Shown here: one piece after another, positions 26,664 through 38,497 of the stretch
Numbering within the stretch: the stretch's first letter is position 1
Layout: every line of letters starts with the position of its first letter
Notes under the pieces: model-generated
The model's input: only the letters and a program-made list of their open reading frames with translations
Databases searched by the model: none
What the model was told of the DNA's origin: nothing
Position numbers and translations under genes: made by a program
Source of the DNA: Rhodocyclaceae bacterium
GTDB taxonomy: Bacteria > Pseudomonadota > Gammaproteobacteria > Burkholderiales > Rhodocyclaceae
Length of the DNA stretch: 64,000 nucleotides
Direction: 5' to 3'
NCBI GenBank assembly: GCA_030824275.1
Contig: JAVBXY010000005.1
Span: forward strand, 248,001-312,000

Positions 26664-27983
26664 TTAGACCGGGACGTCGGTCGCGTATTCGTCCACCGCA
26701 CCCTTGCGCCCGACCAGGCGATACACGGTCATGTTGCCCTTGCCCTTGAGATAGATGGTCTGGGGCTCGTGGAACTCGAAGGTTTCGGCCAGACGGCGGT
26801 AGGTGGTGGTATCGGTCTGGATCATGCCCGGTACGCCTTCCGAGGTGATGCGGCTGGCGATATTGACCGTGTCGCCCCAGAGGTCATAGATGAATTTCTT
26901 CTTGCCGACGACGCCGGCGACCACCGGGCCGGTGCCGATGCCGATGCGGATTTCCAGGTGCGATGAATTCACCGAGAAGTCGCGGCGCAGCAGGTCGCGC
27001 ATGGCTGCCGCCATGTCGGCAATGGCGGCGGAGTAATCGGTTTCGCCGTCGTTGAGGCCGCCGGCCACCATATAGGCGTCGCCGATGGTCTTGATTTTCT
27101 CCAGGCCGTACTGTTCGGCGAGTTCGTCGAAGGCGGAGAAGATGCGATTGAGCATCGCGAACACCTGCGAGGGCGACATGTTGGCCGCCACCTGAGTGAA
27201 GTTCACGATGTCGGCGAACATTACGGTGACGTCGGCAAAGCCGTCGGCGATGGTCTGGTTGGAGTTCTTCAGTCGCTCGGCAATCGAGCCGGGGAGGATG
27301 TTGAGCAGCAGTTTTTCGGAGCGCTCCTGCTCGATCTGGACCTGCTTGTGGGCTTCCTCCAGCTTGTCCTGGGTCTTGCGTTTTTGCTCGATGGAGAAGC
27401 GCAGCAACATGTAGATGATGGTCGCTACGGCAATGAAGTTGAGGGCGAAAAAGACCAGACTGGTGCGGATCGGCACACTGGGCTTTTGCATGAACATCGG
27501 GTCGGCGAGGTAGTAGTCCATGGCACCGGAGACCGCCGTCAGTACCACCCAGGCGAGGAACCAGCCTATCGATTGGCGCACGCCGATGCACAGGATGGCG
27601 CCGATTGGGGCCAGCAGACCCCAGAGCACCACACCGCTGGAGGTGATGAAGTTGCCGGCCGACCACTGGGCAACGAAGGGCAGGAACAGGAACAGGCCGA
27701 GCTGGCTGAGGCGAAAGAATTCGAAATTGCGCGTCTTGATGTAGAACACCATGTTGCCGGCCAGCAGAATCTGGAAGGCAAAGGGCAGGGTGGTCGAGAA
27801 CTGGGGGCCGAGGAAGGAATAGATCGCCACCCACAGCATGGTGGTGACGCTGACCAGGCCGGTGGCCAGCATCAGCAGGGATTTGTTCAGCCGCAGTTCC
27901 TCGCCGTCGCCGGGCTCGATGCCGGCATTGCGCAGCCGGTCCGCGAAGCTGGGGTTCGCGGCGATGGTTTCAGGAGCGGTCAT
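26664..27983 (-). CDS. Membrane-anchored class III adenylate cyclase
   Basis: The 439-residue protein has six predicted membrane helices (about residues 35-195), a coiled-coil stretch (198-225) and a class III cyclase domain (about 245-425). The metal-binding aspartates are Asp258 (MFADIVNFTQ) and Asp302 (IGDAYM). The purine-specifying residues Lys298 (EKIKTIGD) and Asp367 (YDLWGD) predict ATP rather than GTP, and Asn374 and Arg378 (NIASR) complete the transition-state set. All residues for activity are present. It should make cAMP; a cyclic-nucleotide-binding kinase lies 5 kb away in this window. Confidence 0.93.
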   Translation of the reverse strand: MTAPETIAANPSFADRLRNAGIEPGDGEELRLNKSLLMLATGLVSVTTMLWVAIYSFLGPQFSTTLPFAFQILLAGNMVFYIKTRNFEFFRLSQLGLFLFLPFVAQWSAGNFITSSGVVLWGLLAPIGAILCIGVRQSIGWFLAWVVLTAVSGAMDYYLADPMFMQKPSVPIRTSLVFFALNFIAVATIIYMLLRFSIEQKRKTQDKLEEAHKQVQIEQERSEKLLLNILPGSIAERLKNSNQTIADGFADVTVMFADIVNFTQVAANMSPSQVFAMLNRIFSAFDELAEQYGLEKIKTIGDAYMVAGGLNDGETDYSAAIADMAAAMRDLLRRDFSVNSSHLEIRIGIGTGPVVAGVVGKKKFIYDLWGDTVNIASRITSEGVPGMIQTDTTTYRRLAETFEFHEPQTIYLKGKGNMTVYRLVGRKGAVDEYATDVPV

Positions 27984-28153
27984 GAGTCCGGGTGGGGGTG
28001 GTCTTCAGGATTAGTGCGTTTGCATGACGAAGTGTCGCGGAATCGGCTGCGATGGTCAAGGTGAGCAATGGTGAGTGTGGTGGTGGGTGCAAATCCGAGC
28101 TTGACCCAGGCTCGGGTTGCCCCCTGCCCGGTTTTGGTGTTGAATGCCGAGCC

Positions 28154-28537
28154 ATGGCCGAATCCAAGAAATACGACGTCGAAGTGCTGGTGGAAACCCG
28201 CTACATCCCGGAGCAGTCCGATCCGGCGATCAACCGCCATGTCTTCGCCTACACCGTGACCATCCGCAATACCGGCAACATTCCCGCCCAGCTGATCTCG
28301 CGGCACTGGCTCATCAGCGATGCCGAAGGCAAGGTGCAGGAAGTGCGCGGCCTTGGCGTGGTCGGTCATCAGCCCCTGCTGGCCCCCGGCCAGAGCTTCG
28401 AGTACACCAGCGGCTGCCAGTTGGCGACGCCCGTGGGCACCATGAAGGGCAGCTACCAGATGACCGCCGACGATGGCGTGCAGTTCGAGGCGAGCATTGC
28501 CGAGTTCGTGCTGTCCATGCCGCGCGTCCTGCATTGA
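28154..28537 (+). CDS. apaG: ApaG (CorD) protein
   Basis: This 127-residue protein is of the usual ApaG length and has the DUF525 pattern VLVETRYIPEQSDP, YTVTIRNTGNIPAQLISRHWLI and GEGVVG-like GLGVVGHQPLLAPG, ending GSYQMTADDGVQFEASIAEFVL. It is a fibronectin-like fold protein linked by genetics to magnesium/cobalt tolerance and of unclear biochemical role. The ATG at 28154 is chosen because the family begins a few residues before this VEV motif; the upstream extension is not conserved. Its stop overlaps the TTG of the methyltransferase gene. Confidence 0.95.
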   Translation: MAESKKYDVEVLVETRYIPEQSDPAINRHVFAYTVTIRNTGNIPAQLISRHWLISDAEGKVQEVRGLGVVGHQPLLAPGQSFEYTSGCQLATPVGTMKGSYQMTADDGVQFEASIAEFVLSMPRVLH

Positions 28538-29133
28538 GCCTCAAGCACAGCTACACCCTCGTCGCGCCTTTTTACGATGCCTTCCTGACCGCTGCCACTC
28601 ATGGCGCGCGTCGGCGCAGCTTGGCCGCCCTGGCGGATGGCCCGCCCCGCGATGTGCTGCTGCTGGGCGTCGGTACCGGTCTCGATTTGCCCCATCTGCC
28701 GACGCAACACCGCTATGTCGGTCTCGATCTCACCGCCGCCATGCTCAAGCGCGCCAAGCCGCGTGCTGCGGGCCTGCATTTTTCACCGCTGCGTGGCGAT
28801 GCCCAGCGCCTGCCGTTTCGTGACGGCAGCTTCGATGTCGTGGTGCTGCATCTGATCCTCGCCGTGGTGCCAGCGCCGACTTTTTGCCTGGCCGAAGCCG
28901 TGCGCGTGACCAAGCCCGGCGGTCGGCTGCTGATTTTCGACAAGTTCCTGCGGCGTGGTGAAACCGGCTGGAAGCATTGGCTGAACCCGCTGACGCGGCG
29001 CGTGGCGACCCGGCTGGATGTGGTCTTCGAGGATGTGCTGGCGTCCGTTGGCGGTGTTCATGTCGCCCGCAACGAGCCGGGCCTGGCCGCCGGCTGGTTC
29101 CGCCTGATCCAACTGGAAAAGCCTACTTTCTGA
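28534..29133 (+). CDS. Class I SAM-dependent methyltransferase
   Basis: The 199-residue protein starts at a TTG overlapping the apaG stop (TTGA). The next ATG would remove the SAM-binding motif LLLGVGTGLDLPHLP, so the TTG is favoured. Later motifs are VGLDLT, GDAQRLPFRDGSFDVVV and EAVRVTKPGGRLLIFDKF, as in UbiE/phospholipid methyltransferase-like enzymes. The substrate is unknown. Residues 109-117 (AVVPAPTFC) coincide with a dispersed repeat copy in the stretch where relatives have a similar VPDP-containing segment. It overlaps the convergent msrQ end by 11 bp. Confidence 0.85.
   Translation: MSLKHSYTLVAPFYDAFLTAATHGARRRSLAALADGPPRDVLLLGVGTGLDLPHLPTQHRYVGLDLTAAMLKRAKPRAAGLHFSPLRGDAQRLPFRDGSFDVVVLHLILAVVPAPTFCLAEAVRVTKPGGRLLIFDKFLRRGETGWKHWLNPLTRRVATRLDVVFEDVLASVGGVHVARNEPGLAAGWFRLIQLEKPTF
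28861..28885 (+). repeat. Dispersed repeat, copy 7 (in methyltransferase)
   Basis: GCCGTGGTGCCAGCGCCGAC followed by TTTTT matches the core and is read AVVPAPTF in the gene. Confidence 0.82.
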
Positions 29134-29772
29134 CGACGATGGGGATGATCCGGCCCAGCGGTTTCTTCTTCAGATAAGCGCCGGCCAGCTGCCGTCGTTT
29201 TTCCTGCACCAGCCACAGGGCGCGCAGCCCCAGCAGCACGCCGAGGATCACCGCGTAGAGCAGTGGCTTGGCGATGTCGGCCTTCACCATCCAGGCGTAG
29301 TGCAATACCGCCAGCAGGCCGATGGCATACACCGTGCGATGCAGCTCCTTCCAGCGACGGCCACCAAGCTTGCGGATGGCGAAGGCGTTCGAGGTCGCCG
29401 CCAGCGGCAGCAGCAGCAGGAAGCAGATCATGCCGACGGTGATGAAGGGCCGTTCGAGGATGTCCTTGGCGATGGCCGGCCAGTCGAAGAACTGGTCGAG
29501 CCAGAGATAGGTGCTCAGATGCAGCGTGGCGTAGAAGAACACATACAGGCCCAGCATGCGGCGAAGCGGCGCCAGCCAGACCCAGCCGGTGTACTTGCGC
29601 AGCGGCGTTACCGCCAGCGTGATGAGCAGGAAGTTGAGCGCCCAGGTGCCCAGACCCCGCGTCACCGCCTCGATGGGGTTGGCGCCCAGCGTGTCGGCAT
29701 AAACGCCCCAGCCGTACCAGGCTAGGGGGCCGAGACAGAGCAGGAAGAGCGGTGGTTTCAATAGGCTCGGGT

Positions 29773-29776
<4 letters not shown>
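29123..29776 (-). CDS. msrQ: MsrQ, haem-binding membrane subunit of methionine sulfoxide reductase
   Basis: The 217-residue protein has about six membrane helices and ferric-reductase-like histidines ([30 protein letters not shown]) expected to hold b-type haem. MsrQ passes electrons from the quinone pool to periplasmic MsrP to repair oxidised methionine in envelope proteins. Its TTG start at 29776 overlaps the msrP TGA (TTGA). The tail is basic ([15 protein letters not shown]). Confidence 0.93.
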
Positions 29777-30693
<917 letters not shown>

Positions 30694-30792
30694 GATGGTC
30701 TCGATGTCGTTTGGGATACTGCTTTGACGTGCACGAAGCCGGCACCTTACAGTGCATCGTTAGAATAGCCGCTTCCCCGCAGGTTCCCCACC

Positions 30793-31587
30793 ATGTCCAT
30801 TTTCGACACTGCCGCCCTTGCCCTTGCCGCCGACACGGTTACCGGCAAGCTGTCCCATATGGACGCGCTGTCTGCTGCGCTCGCCGTTCCGTCGGCGCCG
30901 ACTTTTTCCACGCCCATCATCGTCGAACGTGGTGTCCCCGAACGCCCGCCCCGCGTCGCTCCCGGCAAGGTGCCGCGCCGTAGTCCGCATACCGTGGCGG
31001 GGCGGGCGGCGCTGCTGCATGCCATCGCCCATATCGAATATTCCGCCATCGACCTGGCCCTCGATCATGCCCTGCGCTTTGCCGGCTTGCCGACCGGCTA
31101 CTACGTCGACTGGCTGGGCGTGGCGGTCGAGGAGGCCCACCACTTCCGCCTGCTGCGCGGCCATTTGCAGACCCTCGGCCACGACTACGGTGATTTTCCC
31201 GTGCACGATTCCCTGTGGGCCATGGCCATGAAGACGGTGCACGATCCGCTCGCCCGCATGGCGCTGGTGCCGCGCCTGCTCGAAGCGCGCGGCCTCGATG
31301 CGACGCCGCCGATCCAAAAGAAACTTGCTGAAGTCGGCGACACGGCCGCCGCTGAGTTGCTCGACATCATCCTGCGCGACGAGGAAGGGCATGTCGGCCT
31401 GGGTGACAAGTGGTTCCGCCATTTCTGTGCACAACGGGGGCTGGCGCCGGAGCCCACCTTCCGCGCCCTGATTGCTGACCATGGCGCCCCCTGGCCGCAG
31501 GCTCCGATGAACGAACGGGCGCGCCTAGCGGCAGGATTTTCCCCGGCGGAACTGGCCGACTTGACCGCCGCCGCTGCTGACCGTTAA
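30793..31587 (+). CDS. DUF455 ferritin-like protein
   Basis: This 264-residue helical protein matches DUF455, a ferritin-like family. Candidate metal ligands are in AHIEYSAIDLALDHAL, VAVEEAHHFRLL and LRDEEGHVGLGDKWF, which supply the expected Glu/His pairs of a four-helix dinuclear site. The biochemical role of the family is not known to me beyond the fold. Residues 30-38 (AVPSAPTFS) are a dispersed repeat copy in the linker before the helical domain. The gene is divergent from msrP, and grxD follows 44 bp after its stop. Confidence 0.85.
   Translation: MSIFDTAALALAADTVTGKLSHMDALSAALAVPSAPTFSTPIIVERGVPERPPRVAPGKVPRRSPHTVAGRAALLHAIAHIEYSAIDLALDHALRFAGLPTGYYVDWLGVAVEEAHHFRLLRGHLQTLGHDYGDFPVHDSLWAMAMKTVHDPLARMALVPRLLEARGLDATPPIQKKLAEVGDTAAAELLDIILRDEEGHVGLGDKWFRHFCAQRGLAPEPTFRALIADHGAPWPQAPMNERARLAAGFSPAELADLTAAAADR
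30883..30906 (+). repeat. Dispersed repeat, copy 8 (in DUF455 gene)
   Basis: GCCGTTCCGTCGGCGCCGAC followed by TTTTT has two changes in the middle of the core (GTCGG for GCCAG). It is read AVPSAPTF. Confidence 0.72.
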
Positions 31588-31631
31588 ACTATCCCGAGTT
31601 TTTTACTCAACTATTTATCTTGAGGTTCACC

Positions 31632-31952
31632 ATGGACATTCAGCAGAAAATTCACGCCACCGTCACCGGCAACCCGGTGGTGCTTTACATGAAGGGTTCG
31701 CCGCAGTTTCCCCAGTGCGGCTTTTCGGCCCGCGCCGTGCAGATTCTGAACGCCTGCGGCATCAAGGAGTTTGTCGCTGTGGACGTGCTGGCCGATCCGG
31801 AAGTGCGCGATGGCATCAAGGCTTACGGCAACTGGCCGACGATTCCGCAGCTCTATGTGAATGGCGAACTGGTCGGCGGCAGCGACATCATGACCGAGAT
31901 GTACCAAGCCGGCGAACTGCAAAAGCAGCTCGAACCCCTCGCCAACGCCTAA
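31632..31952 (+). CDS. grxD: Monothiol glutaredoxin, Grx4 family
   Basis: The protein has 106 residues with the monothiol CGFS active site (Cys29 in PQCGFSARAV), the TIPQLYVNGELVGGSDI glutathione-binding segment and the typical DIQQKI N-terminus. Such proteins bind a [2Fe-2S] cluster with glutathione and deliver it to iron-sulfur acceptors. The ATG at 31632 is favoured over one four codons earlier, on family length. It ends in a 4-bp convergent overlap with the fructosamine-kinase-like gene. Confidence 0.96.
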   Translation: MDIQQKIHATVTGNPVVLYMKGSPQFPQCGFSARAVQILNACGIKEFVAVDVLADPEVRDGIKAYGNWPTIPQLYVNGELVGGSDIMTEMYQAGELQKQLEPLANA

Positions 31953-32706
31953 CGTTTCAGCGCCGTCAGCAGTCCCTCGATCATGCGCTGCGCCTGCCCC
32001 AGGTAGGCGCCGCCGAAGAGGTTGTAGTGGTTGAGGATGTGGTACAGGTTGTAGAGCAGTTTGCGCGCTTCGTAGCCTGAATCCAGCGGCCAGGCGGCGC
32101 GGTAGGCCGCATAGAAACTGGTCGGGAAACCACCGAAGAGTTCGCTCATGGCGAGGTCGATTTCCCGGTCGCCGTAATACACGGCGGGATCGAAGACCAC
32201 CGGTGTGCCGTCCGGCAGTTGCCCGGCGTTGCCGGACCAGAGATCGCCATGCAGGAGGCTGGGCTGCGGCCGGTAGCTGATGAACAGGCCGCCGATGCGT
32301 TCGATCACCGCCTCGCCCTTTTTCAGCAGTACAGCGTCCATGCCGTTTTTGGCTGCCAGTGCCAGTTGCGGCCGCAGGCGGCGTTCGCCGAAAAAATGCG
32401 GCCAGCTTGCATGGGGCGTGTTGAGCTGCGGTGTGGCGCCAATGAAGTTGTCCGTCAGCCAGCCGTAGTCCTCGCCCGTCACCCGATGCAATTGCGCCAG
32501 GGCGGTACCGAGACGGGCGCCCGCAGCGGCATCCAGCGGGCGTAGTTCGAGGTGTTCCAGCGTCAGACGAGCTTCGGTGGCCGTGGTGTCAAAGGCGAGA
32601 AAAGTCGGCGTTCGCAGTACGGCGGCTGCGGCCAATGCAGCCAGTCCATCCCGTTCGGCGATCAGTCGGGCCGCCTCGGTGGCCGGCAGCGACTTGACGA
32701 AGTGCA

Positions 32707-32707
<1 letters not shown>
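31949..32707 (-). CDS. Fructosamine kinase-like protein, N-terminus missing
   Basis: The 252-residue protein has the catalytic loop HGDLWSGN and the metal-binding FDPAVYYGDREIDLAM of the fructosamine-3-kinase (YniA) family. Family members have about 285-295 residues; this frame begins at MHFVKSL, equivalent to the FFVK strand, so about 40 N-terminal residues including the glycine-rich nucleotide loop are absent. The ATG overlaps the stop of the upstream kinase gene (TGATG), and no coding sequence for the missing part is seen upstream in any frame. It may be inactive or a repurposed fold. Residues 27-36 (AVLRTPTFL) carry a divergent dispersed repeat copy. Confidence 0.8.
32599..32625 (-). repeat. 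Dispersed repeat, copy 9 (in fructosamine-kinase-like gene)
   Basis: AAAAGTCGGCGTTCGCAGTA followed by CGGCGG has about three changes from the core complement. GGCTGC-GGCCAAT-GCAGCC directly beyond it could form a hairpin. Confidence 0.65.
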
Positions 32708-34008
<1,301 letters not shown>

Positions 34009-34018
34009 CGTTGGCGGG

Positions 34019-35401
34019 TTAGAGCCGGGTGCGGGAGCGTGCAATCGCTGCGCGCACTTGGGCCGGCGCAGTGCCACCGAGATGGTCGCGTGCCGCCAGC
34101 GAGCCGGCGACGGTGAGCACGGCGAAGACCTCGTCGCCGATCAGCGGCGAGAATTCGCGCAGGTCGGTGAGTGACAGATCGGCCAGGTCGCAGCCCTTGC
34201 TCTCGCAGGCGCGCACAGCACGGGCCACGGCCTCGTGGGCGTCGCGGAAGGGCAAGCCCTTCTTCACCAGATAGTCGGCCAGGTCGGTGGCGGTGGCGTA
34301 GCCCTGACGCAGGGCGGCGGCCATGGCTTCGGGCTTGACGCGAATTCCGCCGACGAGGTCGGCGAAGATGCGTAATGTGTCCATCAAGGTATCCGCCGTG
34401 TCGAACAGCGGTTCCTTGTCTTCCTGATTGTCCTTGTTGTAGGCCAGCGGCTGGCCCTTCATCAGGGTCAGCAGGCCCATCAGGTGGCCATACACGCGAC
34501 CAGTCTTGCCGCGGGCGAGTTCGGGCACGTCCGGATTCTTCTTCTGCGGCATGATTGAAGAGCCGGTGCAGAAGCGGTCGGCCAGATCGATGAAGCCGAC
34601 GCGGGGGCTCATCCACAGGATCAGCTCTTCCGAGAAACGCGAGACGTGGGTCATTACCAGAGAGGCGGCGGAGCAGAACTCGATAGCGAAGTCGCGGTCG
34701 GATACGGCGTCCAGCGAGTTCTCGCAGACGGACTCGAAGCCCAGCTCGCGGGCGACGGCCTCACGGTCGATCGGGAAGGTGGTGCCGGCCAGCGCGGCGG
34801 CGCCCAGGGGCAGGCGATTGACGCGCTTGCGGCAATCGGCGAAGCGTTCGCGATCCCGGCGCAGCATCTCGAAATAGGCCAGTAGGTGATGACCGAAGGT
34901 GACCGGCTGGGCCACCTGCAAATGGGTGAAGCCGGGCAGCGGTGTTTCCGCGTGCACTTCGGCCATGTCGAGCAGCGCCTTCTGGAAGTCGCGCAGCAGG
35001 GCGTCGATGTCGTCGATGGTGTCGCGCAGGTAGAGGCGGATATCAGTGGCCACTTGGTCGTTGCGTGAGCGACCGGTGTGCAGGCGCTTTCCGGCGTCGC
35101 CGACCAGCGCGGTGAGACGCTTCTCGATATTGAGATGCACGTCCTCGTCGTCGAGGTTCCAGTTGAAACTGCCGGCTTCGATCTCGGCGGTGATGGTGGT
35201 CATGCCGCGCTCAATGGCGGCAAGGTCGTCGGTACCGATGATCTTTTGCTGCGCCAGCATGCGGGCATGGGCGAGAGAGCCGCGAATGTCTTGTCGCCAC
35301 ATGCGACGATCAAAGAAAACGGAGGCGGTGTAGCGTTTGACGAGGTCGGAAACGGGTTCGGAAAAACGGCCGGACCAGGCGGTGGATACAGGTTCTGTCA
35401 T
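34019..35401 (-). CDS. argH: Argininosuccinate lyase
   Basis: The 460-residue protein carries the fumarase/lyase signature [12 protein letters not shown] with the catalytic flexible-loop serine, the N-terminal [28 protein letters not shown] and [18 protein letters not shown]. It splits argininosuccinate into arginine and fumarate, the last step of arginine synthesis, and complements argJ at 8132. It is the first gene of a three-gene minus-strand run with the kinase and the fructosamine-kinase-like gene, and is divergent from the LytS-type kinase. Confidence 0.97.
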   Translation of the reverse strand: MTEPVSTAWSGRFSEPVSDLVKRYTASVFFDRRMWRQDIRGSLAHARMLAQQKIIGTDDLAAIERGMTTITAEIEAGSFNWNLDDEDVHLNIEKRLTALVGDAGKRLHTGRSRNDQVATDIRLYLRDTIDDIDALLRDFQKALLDMAEVHAETPLPGFTHLQVAQPVTFGHHLLAYFEMLRRDRERFADCRKRVNRLPLGAAALAGTTFPIDREAVARELGFESVCENSLDAVSDRDFAIEFCSAASLVMTHVSRFSEELILWMSPRVGFIDLADRFCTGSSIMPQKKNPDVPELARGKTGRVYGHLMGLLTLMKGQPLAYNKDNQEDKEPLFDTADTLMDTLRIFADLVGGIRVKPEAMAAALRQGYATATDLADYLVKKGLPFRDAHEAVARAVRACESKGCDLADLSLTDLREFSPLIGDEVFAVLTVAGSLAARDHLGGTAPAQVRAAIARSRTRL

Positions 35402-35460
35402 AATCGGGCTGCCATTCCGGCAGGCAGTAAAAACTCTGGAAAATCAATGGGGACGGACAA

Positions 35461-36480
35461 TTGCGGCAAGCGCCAAGTATAAGGGAAAACCCCGCGCTCT
35501 CCGGTTTGCCCGACTTCCGCAACCTCGGTGTCTGGCTGCGTGTGTTGCTTACCGCCAATCTGGGCGCGCTGCTCGGCGCCCTTGCCGCCAACCATGAATG
35601 GCAGTCGCTGTTCGATGAATTCATCACCCTGAGTGCGGTGGTAGAGCCCGTGGTTCTGGGCAGTCTTGGCTTGTTGACCATGGCCGGCAACGTGCTCGGT
35701 CGTCTGCCCTATCGCCTGGGGGCGATGCTGTCGGTCTTGCTGGTGATACTCGTTGCGGCGGCGGTGCAGGCTTTTTTTTCTTCCCTCTATCTGTTCGAGG
35801 CCGGCACGCGCGCACCCTTGTGGGCCGGCCTGGGTGCCGTCCTGTTGTTGGCCTGGTTCGATCTGCGTGGCAAGGCCCAGTCGCCAGCCCTGGCGGAGGC
35901 GCGTCTGCTGGCCCTGACGGCGCGCATTCGTCCTCACTTCCTGTTCAATGCGCTCAACGCGGTGCTCGGCGTGATCCGCGCCGATCCGCGCCGCGCCGAG
36001 ACGGCGCTGGAGGAACTGGCCGATCTCTTCCGCGTGCTGATGCGCGAGAATACGACCCTGGTTCCCCTTTCGGAGGAGATCGCGGTGGCCCGCCAGTATG
36101 TGAATCTCGAACGCCTGCGTCTTGGCGACCGCGTGTCGGTGCACTGGGACATGACATCGTGCCCGCCCGATCCCTTGGTGCCGCCGCTGATGCTCCAGCC
36201 GCTACTGGAAAACGCCGTCTATCACGGCATCGAACCCGCCACCGAGCCTGGCGAAATCAAGGTCCGTTTCGAGCGCCTCGGTGATCGCCTGCGGCTTGAG
36301 CTGTCGAACTCTCTTGCACCAGCAGATAGTCATTCAAGAGGCAATCAGATGGCGATGGCCAATATTCGCGAGCGTCTGATGCTGTTCTTCGACCTCGAAG
36401 CGTCGATGACCGCAGGGGTACGCGATGGGCGTTTTCAGGTGGCCATCGAGTTCCCCTATCGACCGGTGGCCGGACGATGA
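35461..36480 (+). CDS. LytS/AlgZ-type sensor histidine kinase
   Basis: The protein has about 339 residues with four N-terminal membrane helices and a His_kinase domain: the phospho-acceptor His159 in IRPHFLFNALNAVL and the N box PLMLQPLLENAVYHGIEP. The ATPase tail has MAMANIRERL. This is the AlgZ/FimS class, which acts with LytTR regulators. The start is TTG at 35461, with GGGACGG upstream. Its TGA overlaps the ATG of the regulator gene (ATGA), confirming a pair. Confidence 0.9.
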   Translation: MRQAPSIRENPALSGLPDFRNLGVWLRVLLTANLGALLGALAANHEWQSLFDEFITLSAVVEPVVLGSLGLLTMAGNVLGRLPYRLGAMLSVLLVILVAAAVQAFFSSLYLFEAGTRAPLWAGLGAVLLLAWFDLRGKAQSPALAEARLLALTARIRPHFLFNALNAVLGVIRADPRRAETALEELADLFRVLMRENTTLVPLSEEIAVARQYVNLERLRLGDRVSVHWDMTSCPPDPLVPPLMLQPLLENAVYHGIEPATEPGEIKVRFERLGDRLRLELSNSLAPADSHSRGNQMAMANIRERLMLFFDLEASMTAGVRDGRFQVAIEFPYRPVAGR

Positions 36481-37241
36481 GCGCGCCGCTGCGTTTATTA
36501 TTGGTGGACGACGAAACCCCGGCCCGCGCCCGTCTGCGCGACCTGTTGGGCGATATTGCCGACGAAGTGCCGACCGAAGTAGTGGCTGAGGCTGCGACCG
36601 GGCGCGCCGGTCTGGAGCATGTGCAGACCGGCGACATCGACGTCGCTCTGGTGGACATCCGCATGCCCGGCATGGATGGCATCGAGTTCGCTCGCCACCT
36701 GTCGCGCCTGCCCGATGGGCCAGCGGTAATTTTTGTCACGGCATATGACGAATATGCAGTGAAGGCCTTCGAGTTGTCCGCCGTCGACTATCTGGTCAAG
36801 CCGGTGCGCGCCGCGCGCCTGGCCGAGGCGCTGAAGAAGGCGCAGCGTCGGACGGACGATGTAGAACGCTTTGAAAAGTCGGCGCTGGCGGCACGGCAAC
36901 ATCTTTCCTGTCTCGAACGTGGGCGCATCCTGCTGGTGCCGGTGACTGAAATCGTTTTCCTGAAGGCGGAGCAGAAATATGTGACAGCGCGCACCGCCGA
37001 GCGGGAATACCTGCTGGAGGAATCCCTGGTCCATCTTGAATCCGAGTTCGGCGATCGCTTCCTGCGCATACATCGCAACTGCCTGGTGGCCCGCGCCGCT
37101 GTGAGCGGCGTCGAGCGAGTAGCCGGCAGTGAAGATGTGGAGGCACACTGGCAGGTCATGCTGACGGGTAGCGATCAGTCCCTGCCGGTCAGTCGACGAC
37201 AATGGCCCCAGGTGAAGGCCTTGCTCAAATTGCACGGATAG
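36477..37241 (+). CDS. LytTR-family response regulator (AlgR-like)
   Basis: The 254-residue protein has a receiver domain (residues 5-120, phospho-acceptor Asp60 in [12 protein letters not shown], conserved KPV) and a LytTR DNA-binding domain (about 147-250: RILLVPVTEIVFLKAEQKYVT, FLRIHRNCLV). AlgR-like regulators control type IV pili, twitching and exopolysaccharide genes. The linker between domains, residues 132-140 (FEKSALAAR), coincides with a dispersed repeat copy in a third reading frame. Coupled to the LytS-type kinase upstream. Confidence 0.93.
   Translation: MSAPLRLLLVDDETPARARLRDLLGDIADEVPTEVVAEAATGRAGLEHVQTGDIDVALVDIRMPGMDGIEFARHLSRLPDGPAVIFVTAYDEYAVKAFELSAVDYLVKPVRAARLAEALKKAQRRTDDVERFEKSALAARQHLSCLERGRILLVPVTEIVFLKAEQKYVTARTAEREYLLEESLVHLESEFGDRFLRIHRNCLVARAAVSGVERVAGSEDVEAHWQVMLTGSDQSLPVSRRQWPQVKALLKLHG
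36873..36898 (-). repeat. Dispersed repeat, copy 10 (in LytTR regulator)
   Basis: AAAAGTCGGCGCTGGCGGCA followed by CGGCA is a near-perfect complement of the core. It lies in the interdomain linker and is read EKSALAAR. Confidence 0.82.
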
Positions 37242-37274
37242 GCTTGTGGCAAGGTCTATTCAGGGGGTGCCACG

Positions 37275-37303
37275 TTGACGTCGAGAGACTCGCCGCCTAA
37301 CAT
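37275..37303 (+). promoter_or_regulatory. Putative sigma-70 promoter of ispB
   Basis: TTGACG (37275-37280) and TAACAT (37298-37303) are separated by 17 bp. Transcription would begin near 37310, only some 9 nt before the ispB ATG, so either the leader is extremely short or the promoter is not used. Confidence 0.45.
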
Positions 37304-37318
37304 CGCGCCTTTGCCTTG

Positions 37319-38302
37319 ATGCCTCTGCCCGCCGTGGAACTTCCCAGCCTGTACGCCCCCATCGACGTCGACATGCGCGCCGTCGACGCCGTCATCCGCG
37401 AACGGCTGCATTCCGACGTGGTGCTGGTGCGACAGGTGGCCGAATACATCGTTTCGGCCGGCGGCAAGCGCATGCGTCCCGCCCTCGTGCTGCTCTCCGC
37501 CGGTGCCTGTGGCTATTCCGGCACCCATCATCACGAACTGGCCGCTGTCGTCGAGTTCATCCATACCGCCACACTGCTCCACGACGACGTGGTCGATGAA
37601 TCGGCGTTGCGCCGGGGGCGAGATACCGCCAATGCCCTGTTCGGCAATGCTGCCAGCGTGCTGGTGGGCGACTTCCTCTATTCCCGCGCCTTCCAGATGA
37701 TGGTGGGGGTCGGCAGCATGCGCGTGATGCAGGTGCTGGCCGATGCCACCAACGTCATCGCCGAGGGTGAGGTCTTGCAGTTGATGAACTGTCGCAACGC
37801 CGATATCGAAGTGGACGATTATTTGCGCGTGATCCGTTACAAGACCGCGAAGTTGTTCGAGGCGGCAGGTCGTCTCGGTGCAATGCTGGGCAATTCCAGT
37901 CCCGAGGTCGAAGAGGCGATGGCCTCCTACGGCATGCATATCGGTACTGCCTTTCAGCTGATCGACGACGTGCTCGACTACTCCGGCGTCGAAGCTGAGA
38001 CCGGCAAGCATCTCGGCGACGACCTGGCCGAGGGCAAGCCGACCTTGCCGCTGATCCATGTGATCCAGCATGGCAGTGCGGATGCGGCCGGTCTGGTGCG
38101 CGACGCGATCGAAAATGCTGACCGCGATGCCTTCCCGGCCGTACTCGATGCCGTGCGCTCCAGCGGTGCGCTCGACGCCGCACGCCGCCACGGAATCGCC
38201 GAGGCCGAAGCGGCAAAAGCGGCATTGACGCCGCTTGCCAGTTCTAAATTTCGCGAAACGCTGCTACAATTGTCGGACTTTGCGGTGCAGAGAAGTTTCT
38301 GA
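37319..38302 (+). CDS. ispB: Polyprenyl (octaprenyl) diphosphate synthase
   Basis: The 327-residue trans-prenyltransferase has both aspartate-rich motifs, LLHDDVVDE (Asp89, Asp90, Asp93) and LIDDVLDYSG, and the GGKRMRP isopentenyl-diphosphate site. IspB makes the side chain of ubiquinone from farnesyl diphosphate. The start is ATG at 37319; a TTG immediately precedes it in frame. No ribosome site is obvious. Chain length (C40 is usual for betaproteobacteria) is inferred. The tRNA-Pro gene follows after 92 bp with no other gene between. Confidence 0.94.
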   Translation: MPLPAVELPSLYAPIDVDMRAVDAVIRERLHSDVVLVRQVAEYIVSAGGKRMRPALVLLSAGACGYSGTHHHELAAVVEFIHTATLLHDDVVDESALRRGRDTANALFGNAASVLVGDFLYSRAFQMMVGVGSMRVMQVLADATNVIAEGEVLQLMNCRNADIEVDDYLRVIRYKTAKLFEAAGRLGAMLGNSSPEVEEAMASYGMHIGTAFQLIDDVLDYSGVEAETGKHLGDDLAEGKPTLPLIHVIQHGSADAAGLVRDAIENADRDAFPAVLDAVRSSGALDAARRHGIAEAEAAKAALTPLASSKFRETLLQLSDFAVQRSF

Positions 38303-38394
38303 CCACTGCAATGTTTGCAAGGACGATTCACCGAGCCCACTGCATCTGCGGCGGCTCGTTCCCGAAGCGGTCTTCCTTGTCACCCACTTGCCAT

Positions 38395-38471
<77 letters not shown>

Positions 38472-38497
38472 TTCGGCCATCACGAAAGTCTGAGGCC